51,003 bases of DNA, taken from the NCBI GenBank assembly GCA_015501055.1, contig JADNYV010000248.1, forward strand, positions 1 through 51,003. Direction: 5' to 3'. Shown piece by piece: positions 32,148 to 42,107 of this stretch (the first letter of the stretch is position 1; the number at the start of each line of letters is the position of its first letter). Both the position numbers and the translations under genes were made by a program. Origin of the DNA: Mucidula mucida. Taxonomy: Eukaryota > Basidiomycota > Agaricomycetes > Agaricales > Physalacriaceae. The notes beneath the pieces are model-generated. The model did not search any database and was not told the DNA's origin. It worked only from the letters and a program-made list of their open reading frames with translations.

Positions 32148-32166
32148 TAAAATCTATAGGCCCGCA

Positions 32167-33226
32167 ATGGACGTCTTGATGGCAATGTGTGACCGATGGC
32201 GGGGAGCCTGGTTCGCCCTTCCTTTAGACACTTTCCTAGTGTGGCGAACCCCATTCCCTTTTCATCAACTAAGGAAGCTATGCATATATGTCCAGTACAC
32301 GCTGCCTGTGTTGACCCTGGATATCCTGAGGTGTTACGCATTTGGTGATGCATTGCTCCTCGTCGACATCGCCGTCGACCAACCTGTCATCCTACACGCA
32401 CTTTTCCTTCTCAACTGGGCTAATGTACGCATCTTTACGCAGGAGAAAAGGATCGCGGACGACTTTGTTCAGAGGTATCCCTTATTAGAGATGGCCACTA
32501 CAGTGATGATCCTCGCGGATGCATCTTCCTTAGAAAGTGCTCAGTTTGACCTCCATGCACTTGATGCACAATTTGAGGCTGAGTGGGTGTGGTGTATCGA
32601 TCATATTCTCAAGGATGGAGGAAGGATGATACGGAACACCGTACTCTCCTCTTTAGTGTTGCGTAGCGAGAAAATAGGGTAGACACGGCTGCTCAATAAT
32701 ATTCAGCTGCCAAATCTTCAGACACTGCAGTATTGTCCACACTCTGTTAGATTCCCAGGCAAGCCAATGTTGTGCATGATCCGGCGCGCCTCGTTAGTCA
32801 GCATGACCTGCCCGACTGTTCTCCTAGATTCTCCCCGTTTCTTCTTACTCATGGACATCCTCTTATGGACACTTAAGTAGAACATTCTAGTATTGTAGCA
32901 GTAGTATAAAAGCCAGTGTATTCTCAGGCAGTAGAATCAATCAAGCCTCTTTTCTACTTATCTCTCCAACACACTCTAAGCAGGAGCTGTTTGCCGATCC
33001 GCTTCCTTTTTCTCCGAGGCTTCGCAAGCTCGTGGTTGATGTCATAGACGACACTAATTTGGAGCCTTTGAGGGCGTTTCTGAACATGACACCTGACCTC
33101 CGAGTATTGGAGATGAGGGTAGTTGGTCCGGTTCTTGATCTTGAGGCAATGTGTATGGAAGCTTATAAGATGCCAAAAATTGAGAGGATTTCCACCATAG
33201 AAATGACAGTCTCTAGAAGGATCTGA
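32167..33226 (+). pseudogene. F-box/LRR-type gene remnant
   Basis: Two plus-strand pieces resemble the leucine-rich part of agaricomycete F-box proteins. The 32167-32682 frame contains DRWRGAWFALPLDTFL and LHALFLLNWANVRIFTQEKR. The 32980-33226 frame contains LRKLVVDVIDDTNLEPL and MTPDLRVLEMRVVG. No F-box is found upstream, and about 250 bases between the pieces are non-coding. It appears to be a 5'-truncated relic, starting next to the candidate transposon end at 32147. Confidence 0.45.
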
Positions 33227-34385
33227 AGCACCGGAAGGACAGACAGGGTTTTTGAAAGGATGGCACAATCCAACGTGCCATAGAAGTGCTGGATAGTCTT
33301 CAGTTGGGAGCGGATCCCTTTTGTTGATTGCCCAAATCTACCATGTACTAGTGTCGAGATTTTTTACATGTATGTTAAGTAGAAGTCAGCTGTTGCACAT
33401 ATCTTTTGAGTCATGCAAAGAAAATCTGCTTGTCATGAATGTTGGTGTTTTTCAGACGTAGCTTGATCATATTTCTCGTATGCTTTGTTACGCCTTCAAT
33501 TTGGCAACTACTTACTACAAAGATTCTGATTGGTACATCCCGATCCCTGTGCACAAGGTTCAATATTTGCTTCTCAATATTTGCTTCTAATGTCGTCGGA
33601 TCCTTCAGTTCTTGGGCATTTTTCAATTCCCCTGACAGTGTCATTCGATCAGACTCATGTCTCTCTTTTATGTCTGCAACCTCACCTGCCCTCGGTTTGG
33701 ACAATGCTCCCGGCCGGTTGACGATGATTTATCTGAAGATACTATATACAAATGCTCAAGGTATGCTGTCGCCTCTTCGCACGCCCAATCTCATCAGAAT
33801 GGACACGGATATACAGGTATAATACAACAGGACATACACATAGCATCATCAAACTATGATCTCCCTTGACACTGGTATACTTGCTCTCCAGATATCTCTC
33901 TCCTCAGGACATCGCCCACGCCCATCGCGTCCTCAAGCACCTGAAAGAGATGGATCGTACGGGATAATTGATTCATGGGATGACTGCTAACCATCGCGCG
34001 CGCGCGCGCTGAACGAACGGCAAGTGGCGTGCAATGCTAGACTACGAGGGCAGAGTGGCTTTTTCATCAGTGAGGCAAACATGTAAGAGCGATGCAGGAT
34101 GCCAGAACCTTATATCGTACGCGCTATATAAACGACATGTTAAAAAAGTATGGAATTACGAGAATTCAAAAGTGCATGGTATCGCCTCGAATACAGATCT
34201 GCTTGTATCTACATAACCAACATTTTAATGCCGAATCTGTCGAGTTTGAGACCGTACAGAAGCAGGGATAACGAAGGCACAATGCTCCTTGAAAGTTCCG
34301 ACGAGAATGGCCTAATTAATTTCATACTTTTTTAACATGTCAGAGAAGAAAAGGAGAGAAGAACACGACCTTTGCCCGTAAGAGG
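33227..34385. other. gene-free region with a (CG)n tract
   Basis: No gene is supported in about 1.2 kb. The frames near 33411-33870 on both strands overlap one another and lack family features. The only distinctive element is the alternating CG run at 33995-34009. Confidence 0.5.
33995..34009. repeat. (CG)7 dinucleotide tract
   Basis: Fifteen bases of strictly alternating C and G. Such tracts can adopt Z-DNA. It stands out because CpG is being lost elsewhere in repeats of this window. Confidence 0.8.
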
Positions 34386-34917
34386 TCACTCCTCTCCGAC
34401 GCCTCTTAGCAGACCAGTCATCTTCATCAGTAGTCGAGCTGATTCGTCGACTTCTCTATTCGCGTTCAAAGAAGCAACGACCAGATTCGTCAATCCGCCA
34501 CTCAACGGTTCCTGCTCAAGCAGACGGTGCGCGCTAACCAGCCGCTCAAGGATTGCCGGGCCCGTCAGCTTCGACTGGACACGCTCAGCACGACCAGACG
34601 CTTCTGCTCACAAGAAGCACTAATCCAATAGAGGGGGACGTCAGTCCCACGCACCAGGGCGAGATACTCGTGGAAGAAGGCGGCGTCTCTGTCGTTGCCG
34701 CACGCCGTCATAAGGACGACGTGGCGTTCTGCTGATGTACGGGAAGATAAGCCCTCAAAATTTGCGGCGGAGGTCATGGTTCGGTCAGGAAAGAGGGCCT
34801 GCACGAGGTCGATCGGGAGGTGGTTGTCCAGGATTTATCGGCGGGCAGGAGTGCTTGAACTAATTTGAGAATGGTGTGTTTTGCCGTGCCAGGGAACTCA
34901 TTGAGGATGACGATCAT
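34386..34917 (-). pseudogene. P-loop nucleoside kinase-like pseudogene
   Basis: From ATG 34917 the product begins MIVILNEFPGTAKHTILK, which corresponds to a Walker A loop in which two glycines are replaced (the second residue of the loop by Glu, the Gly before Lys by Ala). Downstream pieces fit a small P-loop kinase family: IDLVQALFPDRT, then HVVLMTACGNDRDAAFFHEYLAL and DVPLYWISASCEQ, and finally KLTGPAILERLVSAHRLLE. The pieces lie in two frames, with shifts near 34830 and near 34600. The family phosphorylates small substrates with ATP, but the exact substrate is unknown. Loss of the glycines plus frame breaks argue that it is dead. Confidence 0.6.
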
Positions 34918-35131
34918 ACCGCCTGGGGGCTTGCTGGATGAACGGAAGAAGAAAATATGGTAATGTAGAGGGACAAAGAAGGGGAGTCCTGACCCCTTTC
35001 GGCGGGTTCGTCGTCTTGAAAGTGAGCGCTTGTCGTGGAAGGAAGAATGAACAACACAGCCACATACTGTATGACAGGCGCGTGAGAACATCATTGCATT
35101 AATTAAGCTACCATGACAGACTACCAATCAA
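34918..35131. other. intergenic upstream of the P-loop pseudogene
   Basis: About 200 bases between two minus-strand genes, covering the 5' side of the P-loop pseudogene and the 3' end of the secreted kinase-like gene. A frame through it continues that of the P-loop start but has no ATG-linked domain. Confidence 0.4.
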
Positions 35132-36090
35132 CTACTTTATTTTCGCACAAATCTCGTCCTTGGCTTGCTGGAAGAACGTCTTCGCTGTGCTCTCGATGGT
35201 CTCATCAAGATCTTCTGCACTGCTATCCTTGAGCTAGCGGGTCGTTAGATTCAGGAAACACAATGCGACATGACCATAAAGACGTACCATCTCGTCGTAG
35301 TCCAACGCACTTCCCCAGTCAACGAGCTCTGCCTGCGTCATCTTCTTATCGAAGAAAACGTTTCCGGGATGGAGATCCAGGTGACTGCAACCAATTCAGT
35401 GTGCTTCGACTTGTGATAACATGACACTTACACGACTCTTGCCGCCTTGGCCCATTTCTTGGCAGCTGCCGCCGTCAATACAACAGCCTTGTCCACTATA
35501 TCCTCACAAGCCTTCGCTGTCTTTGGCTTAACAACCTGAAGAAGGTCTTCCAGGTCGTACAAAGGAGTGCTCCCCTTGGTCACGTCCGGCATAATGATCC
35601 AATGCCTGTCGTTTGCTGCTTCTTGACCGTATGCATACAGCTGATCGACCTGAAGCTCGAGTTAGTGCCTGCTCAGGTCTCCCATATTCACTCACTCTGT
35701 TCAGTACAGCAGCCTCTTTCTTCATCTCGCCTCCGTCAGCCGTAGTTTTCGCGATAGCGGCTTTTTTAGTCTTGCCTATCGTCCAGCCGCCAACAACATC
35801 GAACACAATGGCATTATTCCCTTGCTTGGTCTTGCTCCTCACGAGGTGAGCGGGCTCCTCCTCGGTAGCACCCGCTTTCTTGCGGAGCTGAATCTGCATA
35901 GGTGTTGTACCTTCAGGCAGCTTACTGACTGCACGTCGAAGGATGGACGATGATGGACTATATGCCGGTATGACATGTCAGCGCCACACTTGCAAGGGTG
36001 ATCAACTCACGCTGCGTTGACGAATAACAGAGGTACGGCGACGACAAGCACCATCGCCGCCATAAGTGACGAGAATGACGGGGAACGCAT
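35132..36090 (-). CDS. secreted protein-kinase-like protein
   Basis: Five exons (36090-36011, 35924-35696, 35649-35432, 35384-35288, 35233-35132) sum to 726 nt, 241 residues plus stop. Residues 1-27 are a classic signal peptide with a Val/Leu core (MVLVVAVPLLFVNAA at its end). The mature protein has a compact kinase fold: a beta-rich N-lobe (IVFDVVGGWTIG), a candidate ATP-binding Lys in AAIAK with a helix Glu in MKKEAAVLNR, a catalytic loop HLDLHPGN with Asp and Asn, and DWG in place of DFG (LVDWGSALDYDE). This resembles aminoglycoside phosphotransferase/choline-kinase-like folds rather than Ser/Thr kinases. It would enter the secretory pathway and may act outside the cell; the substrate is unknown. 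Its promoter and first exon are duplicated at 6440-6930. Confidence 0.75.
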
Positions 36091-37314
36091 GTTTGAGACG
36101 GGTGAGTGTAGGAAGATGCGGGATGGGAAGGCTGATATTCAGGAGACCTGCTCGAGAACTTGGGAGATGGAGTTGGATAGAGAACCTGCTCTGGGGGCTC
36201 TTCCTTGACGTTGTGGTGTCTTAAATACGAGGACCTTTGGCCTTCGGCCATTCCGCGCGGAGCAGACCAAGAAGGAGATATCGCCAACAACACTTCAACT
36301 GTCTCATGGACGCCGCGCCATAGCCGTAGAGATTACGGTGCCCATGCAAGGCCCGTAACCGTAAAGTCGCGTCCAAGACCTCTTGCGGTACGGTTACGGC
36401 GCACTTTACGGTCACAATACGGATCGTCTGGATGCATCCTGAGGAACACCATTATGCCCACTGCGTTGTCGAAAGCAGTTGCTATAGAATCTCAACTTGA
36501 CCTGGACGACAAGACGAATCGTATGGCGCTACCGTAACCTAGTCAATCAAGCTATTATGACTATGGAACAAGGTTTCGTTGTCGTGATGTAGTCTAAGGA
36601 GCTTGATTTTGAGCTCGAGAAAACGATGTATGCGACTCGCAGACATCTAGGTAGCTAGTATCAAGCCTTCCCAGTCCATCTCCGCTTCATACACTCGAAG
36701 AAAGATGCTGATAGACTGTAAACGGTGTTATAGACACTACTACTGGCAGGAGCTTCACGGGGCGGCTGCCGCACAATGTTCGAATGATGAGAACAACATC
36801 ATCGCTGGATCGCCACAACCCTTTGTTTTATCTCAAATCTTTTCGTACCAACAGCAATGTCCTTGTCTTGTTCCGGCACGCTTCATGGTGATGTACGCAA
36901 GGAGCAAAGTAAGCGTAGCAAGTTGAAAACCAAGACGACGACCCTCATAATCATAATGAAGACCGATGGAGGCCGGGATACAGAGGCAACAACGTCCTTG
37001 GCGTTCGCGGCCTCCGAGTCAATCGCGTCTTGCTCCCGCTGTCGCAGTTCGGGAATTCGCGCGTTTGCAATTTGAAGTATCCCCATGAACTTTATGATCA
37101 TGATATGATATAGCGATAATGGAGCTCGCTCCCGCCGTCTACCGCTTAGTCTTTCTAGTAAATGCGTTCACTATAGAGCGAGTCAGCCTCAAAAGTCTTC
37201 GAACCAAGATTCGAACAGACAGACGAACAAAAAAAAATCCTTACTGGGATAAGTAATACGCCATGATCCTCATCATATCACGCTGTCCCGACTCACAGCG
37301 AGTGCACCAGATGA
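36091..37314. other. promoter of the kinase-like gene and duplicated spacer
   Basis: Bases 36091-36560 are the upstream region of the kinase-like gene and are shared with 6490-6930. They include short inverted words around gtaaccgtaa and ggttac at 36350-36400. Bases 37085-37260 resemble 7130-7290. The stretch 36600-37080 has no gene; frames near 36857-37101 overlap on both strands without a domain. Confidence 0.5.
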
Positions 37315-37800
37315 AGTTTCAGAAGCATCAGCAGAGTGATTTTATGGACGCCTGTCTCGTCCGGGTGTCATTCCAATGTTTCATCCCCAGAAACGTTACG
37401 GTCATCCCGTCCCGCTGCAAGAAATTAAATCAAAGCGCGTGTATAGGCCGTTCGTCTCTCACCGGAAAATTGGCGAGCGTCAAAGTTGGTAGTAGGCGAG
37501 CAGGTTCCCGCAATGATATCCGGATTCCGGACCACACGCTTTCAACTTTGCTACCGCCCTCCACAGCGAAGGAAGCAAGGAGGTCCTCATTGGAGGTGCT
37601 GCTGAAAACGAAAGACGTGAACTCGGAGAGGGCTGCATACGAAGCATCAAAGTTGAGCGCAGCAAAGGGCTCTGGACAAATTGCTACATGATAGGAAACG
37701 AGTCTCGAGAGAAAAAACAAATTCAGCGTTGGTCCTGCGCGAGGCAAAGTCCACTAAAGCGGGTAGTAACGCAAGGGCCATTCAGAACATTGTATCAATG
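37315..37800 (-). pseudogene. 3' fragment of an F-box gene copy
   Basis: The minus strand matches the 3' part of the F-box gene at 18763-19300, with the same order of segments: a region corresponding to LNFLSRSGCKLVSYHVEL, then one to SAVVNFD and the final CNLDLHG-like stretch. Here these are cut by indels (LNLFFLSRLVSYHVA, then FAALNFDASYAALSEF). It joins the small-gene 3' end at 37315-37340 (gtttcagaagcat). No F-box part is present. Confidence 0.6.
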
Positions 37801-37860
37801 ATGCGATAGCTCACATCCTATGTGGGCGAGAAACCCGCGACCTTGACGCGCCTCGCAGTA

Positions 37861-37960
37861 GTTCATCCTATCTACTTCAAGAAAAAAGGGATGATAACTC
37901 GAATTCGCCTTGCAACATACCGGAAAGGGGACAAATTCCTCTGCCATCCTACTCCTCGAC
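37861..37960 (+). pseudogene. fragment of the GH5 glucanase N-terminus
   Basis: About 90 bases match the GH5 gene at 21248-21365, covering the end of the membrane helix and the linker. Shared words are cctatctacttca, aagaaaaa, gataactc or aataactc, aattcgcct and cataccgga followed by ggacaa. Internal deletions break the frame. With the F-box fragment just upstream it reproduces, in shortened form, the gene order at 18.5-21.4 kb. Confidence 0.6.
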
Positions 37961-39094
37961 GTATGAGAAGGAATTTCAGACCCATCCGGATCCTCGAGTG
38001 CCGTGGAAGTACCATAAATTGCCAGGACCCCACGTAGAGCTGAATATATGACGAGAGACACTCGAGGGACCATATCGATGAAGTTTCTTCCCTCCGAGTC
38101 ATATCCCTAGCAGAGACAAGTGCAGTGTTTTGGGCGCAGGACCTTCAACACGTACGCCCACTTGATAACGGTATGACTCTGAGCACAGTCATTGGACTGA
38201 TTGAGATCGTTTACATCTGCTAATGGAGCTCTCAATTGGAGTTGAGTATTACTTACTCGAAACAACTACGGAAATGCTGCGTTTCACCTTAAAGCACCGG
38301 ACTCGAGGTGGTGCGAATCGATAACCTATGAGTCTGACGATTAGCATATTCGCACCTACATCGCACTAAGATGGAAAATCAGCAGGAAAAAAAAAATCAT
38401 ACATATCTCGTACCCATCCGACTCAGACTGAATGGCTTCCCTACGCTCAGGTCGATTAGCAGTTTGGAAGAGCCAAACTCCCAAGGTGCCCGCATCTGTA
38501 CTCGGAGGGGCGTGGAGACATGGACGCGCCGAGATGGATTTAGCCTCGACCTGCTGTTTGGATGGGGCACCCAACACGACACGTCTAGATGTAAGTCGGC
38601 TCCGGTAAGTATATACGCTATGCTTCCACAAGGCCCGACTCTTGAATGCTGACAACAACTGGAAAGCACGACCCCCTCCTGCTGCTGTGACTATGAGTAG
38701 TGGGTGAGTGAGGGGAAACCAGATTGAGGTGGATGTGTGCAGTGTGCCCAGAATAGAAGGCAAGAGGATTCCTTGTTCTTTTCACCCATCCGGCAGACTG
38801 GCGCAAGACGAGAAAGAAAACGCGCACGAAGAAGAAAGGGCTCGGTTGGAAACCGGATGCCATGCCACGAAGAGGTTTTCGGATAAACTTGGACGCGCCT
38901 CTCTTTATGTACCCGCGAGGCGGCGGTGGTCCAAACACCTACTGCATATCCACACCGAGGCAAACATGGCACCGAGATCAAGCGGAGCGAGCCTTAAAGT
39001 AAATCCAAAATCCAAAAACAACTATACACTGTCCATACCCCATCAGCTCCTCTCTCCCTCGCCCAACCAAAAAAGAACGCACCAAAACCAAAAC
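37961..39094. other. intergenic, boundary between accessory and core-like genes
   Basis: About 1.1 kb. Overlapping frames on both strands between 38356 and 38981 are chance; none has domain features. Bases 39000-39094 are A/C-rich and probably form the 3' flank of the SNARE gene. Confidence 0.5.
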
Positions 39095-39543
39095 CTAGGC
39101 CAACTGCACACCATCCCCCCTCCACCACCAAAACACCTTACTCGCCACATACACCCCAACCAAAAAGCACACCACAATCACCACCACACGGCCTGTCCTC
39201 AGACTTCCATTTCCTAACCCGAATGCCTGTCGGGCGCGCTGAGACGTCTGCGCGAGCGCGCCGCCGAAGGATGAAAACGAGTTGTCCTAGTGTATCTCCC
39301 CTCTCAGTAAGGAGAAAGGAGGAAAGGAGAGAAGGAGAAAGACGCACGGTATCATCAAGCATAAGATTCTGCCTCTCCACGTCGTCGTTAATGTCCGTCG
39401 TGATCTACCCACACCCCACCACACTCAGCCAAGGAAGAAAGGGAAGGGGGGGGAGGGTTTACCCCACGCAGCGTACGGATTTTGGCATGCAGGTCGTCGA
39501 GCCGCTGGTCGTTCTGCGACTCGTATGTGTCCTCGCTGGACAT
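39095..39543 (-). CDS. Bet1/Sft1-type Qc-SNARE
   Basis: Three exons (39543-39463, 39404-39348, 39286-39095) give 27, 19 and 63 codons plus stop, 109 residues in all. The N-terminal half is one SNARE helix: NDQRLDDLHAKIRTLRG, then ITTDINDDVERQNLMLDD. The Gln of RQNLML sits at the ionic zero layer expected of a Q-SNARE, and short length without an N-terminal domain fits Bet1 or Sft1. A linker with SFSSFGGALAQTSQRA leads to a single C-terminal membrane anchor (VVVIVVCFLVGVYVASKVF) and a short lumenal tail. It should act in ER-Golgi or intra-Golgi vesicle fusion. Bet1 and Sft1 cannot be told apart by eye. The gene looks intact. Confidence 0.88.
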
Positions 39544-40130
39544 GGTCGTGGTTATTGGTAGAGATGTGAAATGCCGCCGGCATGAGTAATGGGGTTTGTG
39601 TCATCATCCTGTGACCTCCTCTATGTTTTTGTGATTCTTAGTCTGAAAGTAGAGCCCCACCCCCACGTCCCAAGCCCCCCCCCCCCGCCTTATTGTACCA
39701 ATAAATTCATGTTTGTAGGGCTCTAAAAACTTTCATCGATGCCCGGGTTTCGGATGAGGAGAGAGACTGAAAAGTGAATAAGAAATATAGCTAACGGGTA
39801 AGTAGTCTCGGAAGCCGACTAAGTGCAATCCCCGTAGCCGCACCTCGTTCCTCCGATTTGGACAGAAATCTACGACCTCCATACCTGCTCATCTCTTGCA
39901 CTGTCCTCTCTCAAGACCTGTTCGCGCACCAGGTTGTACAGAGACGGTATACCTGCTACCACTGATGTAATTCCCCGCATATTAGTCTGCGTCCGTTGAA
40001 CAACATTACCTGACACGAGTTCAAGCAAGATTTCCAACGGCGTCTCACGACGCTCAGTTCCTATACGGCGTCCTGGTAACAAGTTCTTTATTAAAAGTAG
40101 TATGTACTACCAATCCTCCCAAAAAGTCCA
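39544..40130. other. intergenic with a small open frame
   Basis: Contains the SNARE promoter and a poly-C run near 39675-39686. A minus-strand frame at 39870-40082 of about 70 codons (RETPLEILLELVSGNVVQR, then SLYNLVREQVLRED) is charged and helical. It could be a real exon of an unidentified gene, but I found no start or partner exons. Confidence 0.4.
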
Positions 40131-41714
40131 TCACAAAAGATTCGGCCACCCCGCCTCGCGCACCTTCTTCACCACACGCTTCACCTCCTGGCACCGCGCA
40201 CGGGTAGTAATAAGTAGGGTATCAGGCATATCCACAATAACCAAATCATCCACACCAAGACACGAAATAAGTCGCCCAGACCCGGGCACAACGATACCCC
40301 CATACACTTGCTCCGTAAGAACTATCCAAAAAAACATCGATTAGCATTAGCATCAACAGAGCAAGAACACGCACCAAGACTATTATCTCCCAAAATCCTC
40401 GGCTGATTCTGCTCAGCCGGCAACAAATCAGCGAGCGACGAGAAATCCCCAACATCGTCCCACCCAAACGTAGCCGGCACAACAGCCACCTTTTTATCCG
40501 CCGCCGCAGGCTCCGCAACCGCATTATCAATCGGAATCTTCTCCAGCTTGGGCCAAATCTCCGCAAGCACCCGCTCCCGCTCCTGCACATTGTCCCACGC
40601 CTTGCCAATCTTCCTCAGCCCCTCAGCCATCTCCGGCTTGTACTCGTGCAACAGCTCCAACAACACCGATGCTTTAGTGACAAACATACCCGCATTCCAG
40701 CGATACTTTCCCGTGCCAATGTAACTCGCAGCAGTACGCGCGTCGGGCTTCTCCTTGAAGCTATCGACCATGCGCGCATTGGGTGCCTCCGAATACCCGA
40801 GCTTGTCTCCTAGACGGATGTACCCGAACCCAGTCGATGGATGGGAAGGCGCGATACCAATCGTCACTAGCAGCCCCTTCTTCGCCACCTCGACGGCCTC
40901 TGCGACCGCAGAGAGAAACGCGTCGTCGCCTGAAATCATGTGGTCTGCAGCGAAAGAGCCAATGACAGCGTCGGGATCGCGTTCAGCGAGGACGGCGGCA
41001 GCCAGACCGATGGCAGCCATCGAGTCTTTGGGCCCAGGCTCGCAGAATATGTTATCCATGGAGAGGTCTGGGATCTGCTCGCAGATGCTCTTGACGTGGC
41101 TCGGGCCGGCGACGACGGTGGTGCGTGCAGGGGAGGATAGCGGGATGAGACGATCCCATGTTGCTTGGATTAGGGAACGACCTTTGAGGGTGAGATCCAA
41201 GAGGAATTTAGGGTGCCCCTCGCGGGAGAGCGGCCATAGACGGGTACCAGCGCCTCCAGCAGGAATGACCACGTAAAAGCCGGGAATGTCCTTGCTGCTC
41301 CTGGTGTAGGCGGAGAGCATATTGTCGCCTAATGGAGATGGGCTGTGGTATGATTGCTGGGAGGGAAAGGCGGGGATGGTGGTGGGGAAACCTGGAGCCA
41401 GAAAGGGGGATTTTGCACGCATTTGGGGGCTGGGCGGGGCGGCGGGGGTCATGAAGCCAGGTGTGCGAGCGCCGCTGTAGTTGGCGAAATAGCCGCCGCC
41501 ATCGCGGACTTGTTGCTCTAGACTGGCGTTGGATAGACGGAGCTGGGCGAGCTCTGACTTTAGGTCCTCGACGTCTTGGTTCTGGAGACTAGCGTTCAGG
41601 TCAGGCAAAGGGCGAGGAGGAGGAGGTACAGACCGATTTGTGCATCATGTCGAGGATGGTCTGGAACATGTCGTTGACCGAGGCAGGACCGGGAGTAGCA
41701 GCCATGGAAGTCAT
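40131..41714 (-). CDS. ManC-like mannose-1-phosphate guanylyltransferase with N-terminal coiled coil
   Basis: Exons 41714-41634, 41581-40375 and 40321-40131 sum to 1479 nt, 492 residues plus stop. The enzyme makes GDP-mannose from mannose 1-phosphate and GTP, the donor for protein glycosylation, GPI anchors and mannans. The nucleotidyltransferase domain begins near residue 105 with FYVVIPAGGAGTRLWPLSR, then HPKFLLDLT, GSFAADHMI, STGFGYIRLG, the FKEKPDARTA signature and YRWNAGMFV. The C-terminal region has FGWDDVGDFSSLADLL. This sequence style matches bacterial ManC enzymes more than the usual eukaryotic GMPPB/Psa1 type. About 100 extra N-terminal residues carry a coiled coil (VEDLKSELAQLRLSNASLE) and a Pro-rich linker. 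The first donor site (gtctgt) is weak. The nearest gene is a divergent sugar-nucleotide transporter. Confidence 0.85.
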
Positions 41715-42107
41715 TTTGGTGGAGGAGAGGCTGGTCGACGAACGCGAGATGGCAGCAGGGAGCAAACGGGACGGCATTTAAACGTGGCGATCATTGAAAT
41801 AAATTTAGCCACGCACGTGGTTTCTTCCGTTAAAGCACTAGTCTTAGACATAATTAATGCAAGCTGTCCGTTATGATGGCAACGTGCATACTGGACTTGC
41901 ACTAATGAAACACGTATTTTGAAAGATTTAGTCGCGACGTTAGCAGTCAACGGAGACATTAAGCCCCGCAATACCGTTTTGTACAGCACCCCAGCTGTTT
42001 CCGCAAAGCAGATCTAGACGCCTATTCTTGGTGCGATACACGCGCGGATGAAACGAAAATCAACATCAGCACGTGCCTGAACACGTCTTCCTCCTCCCGT
42101 CACCATC
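41715..42107. promoter_or_regulatory. shared divergent promoter region
   Basis: 393 bases separate the starts of the guanylyltransferase (minus) and the transporter (plus), so both promoters lie here. The shared location could allow co-regulation of glycan precursor synthesis and transport. No TATA box is obvious on either side. Confidence 0.5.

Noticed and set aside
37190..37230. tRNA-like ttcgaaccaag words here and at 7228
   Set aside because: No acceptor, D or anticodon stem can be built around them; they are part of the duplicated spacer.
38356..38981. Several frames of 90-135 codons on both strands
   Set aside because: They overlap one another on both strands, lack motifs and fall in an intergenic region between unrelated genes.
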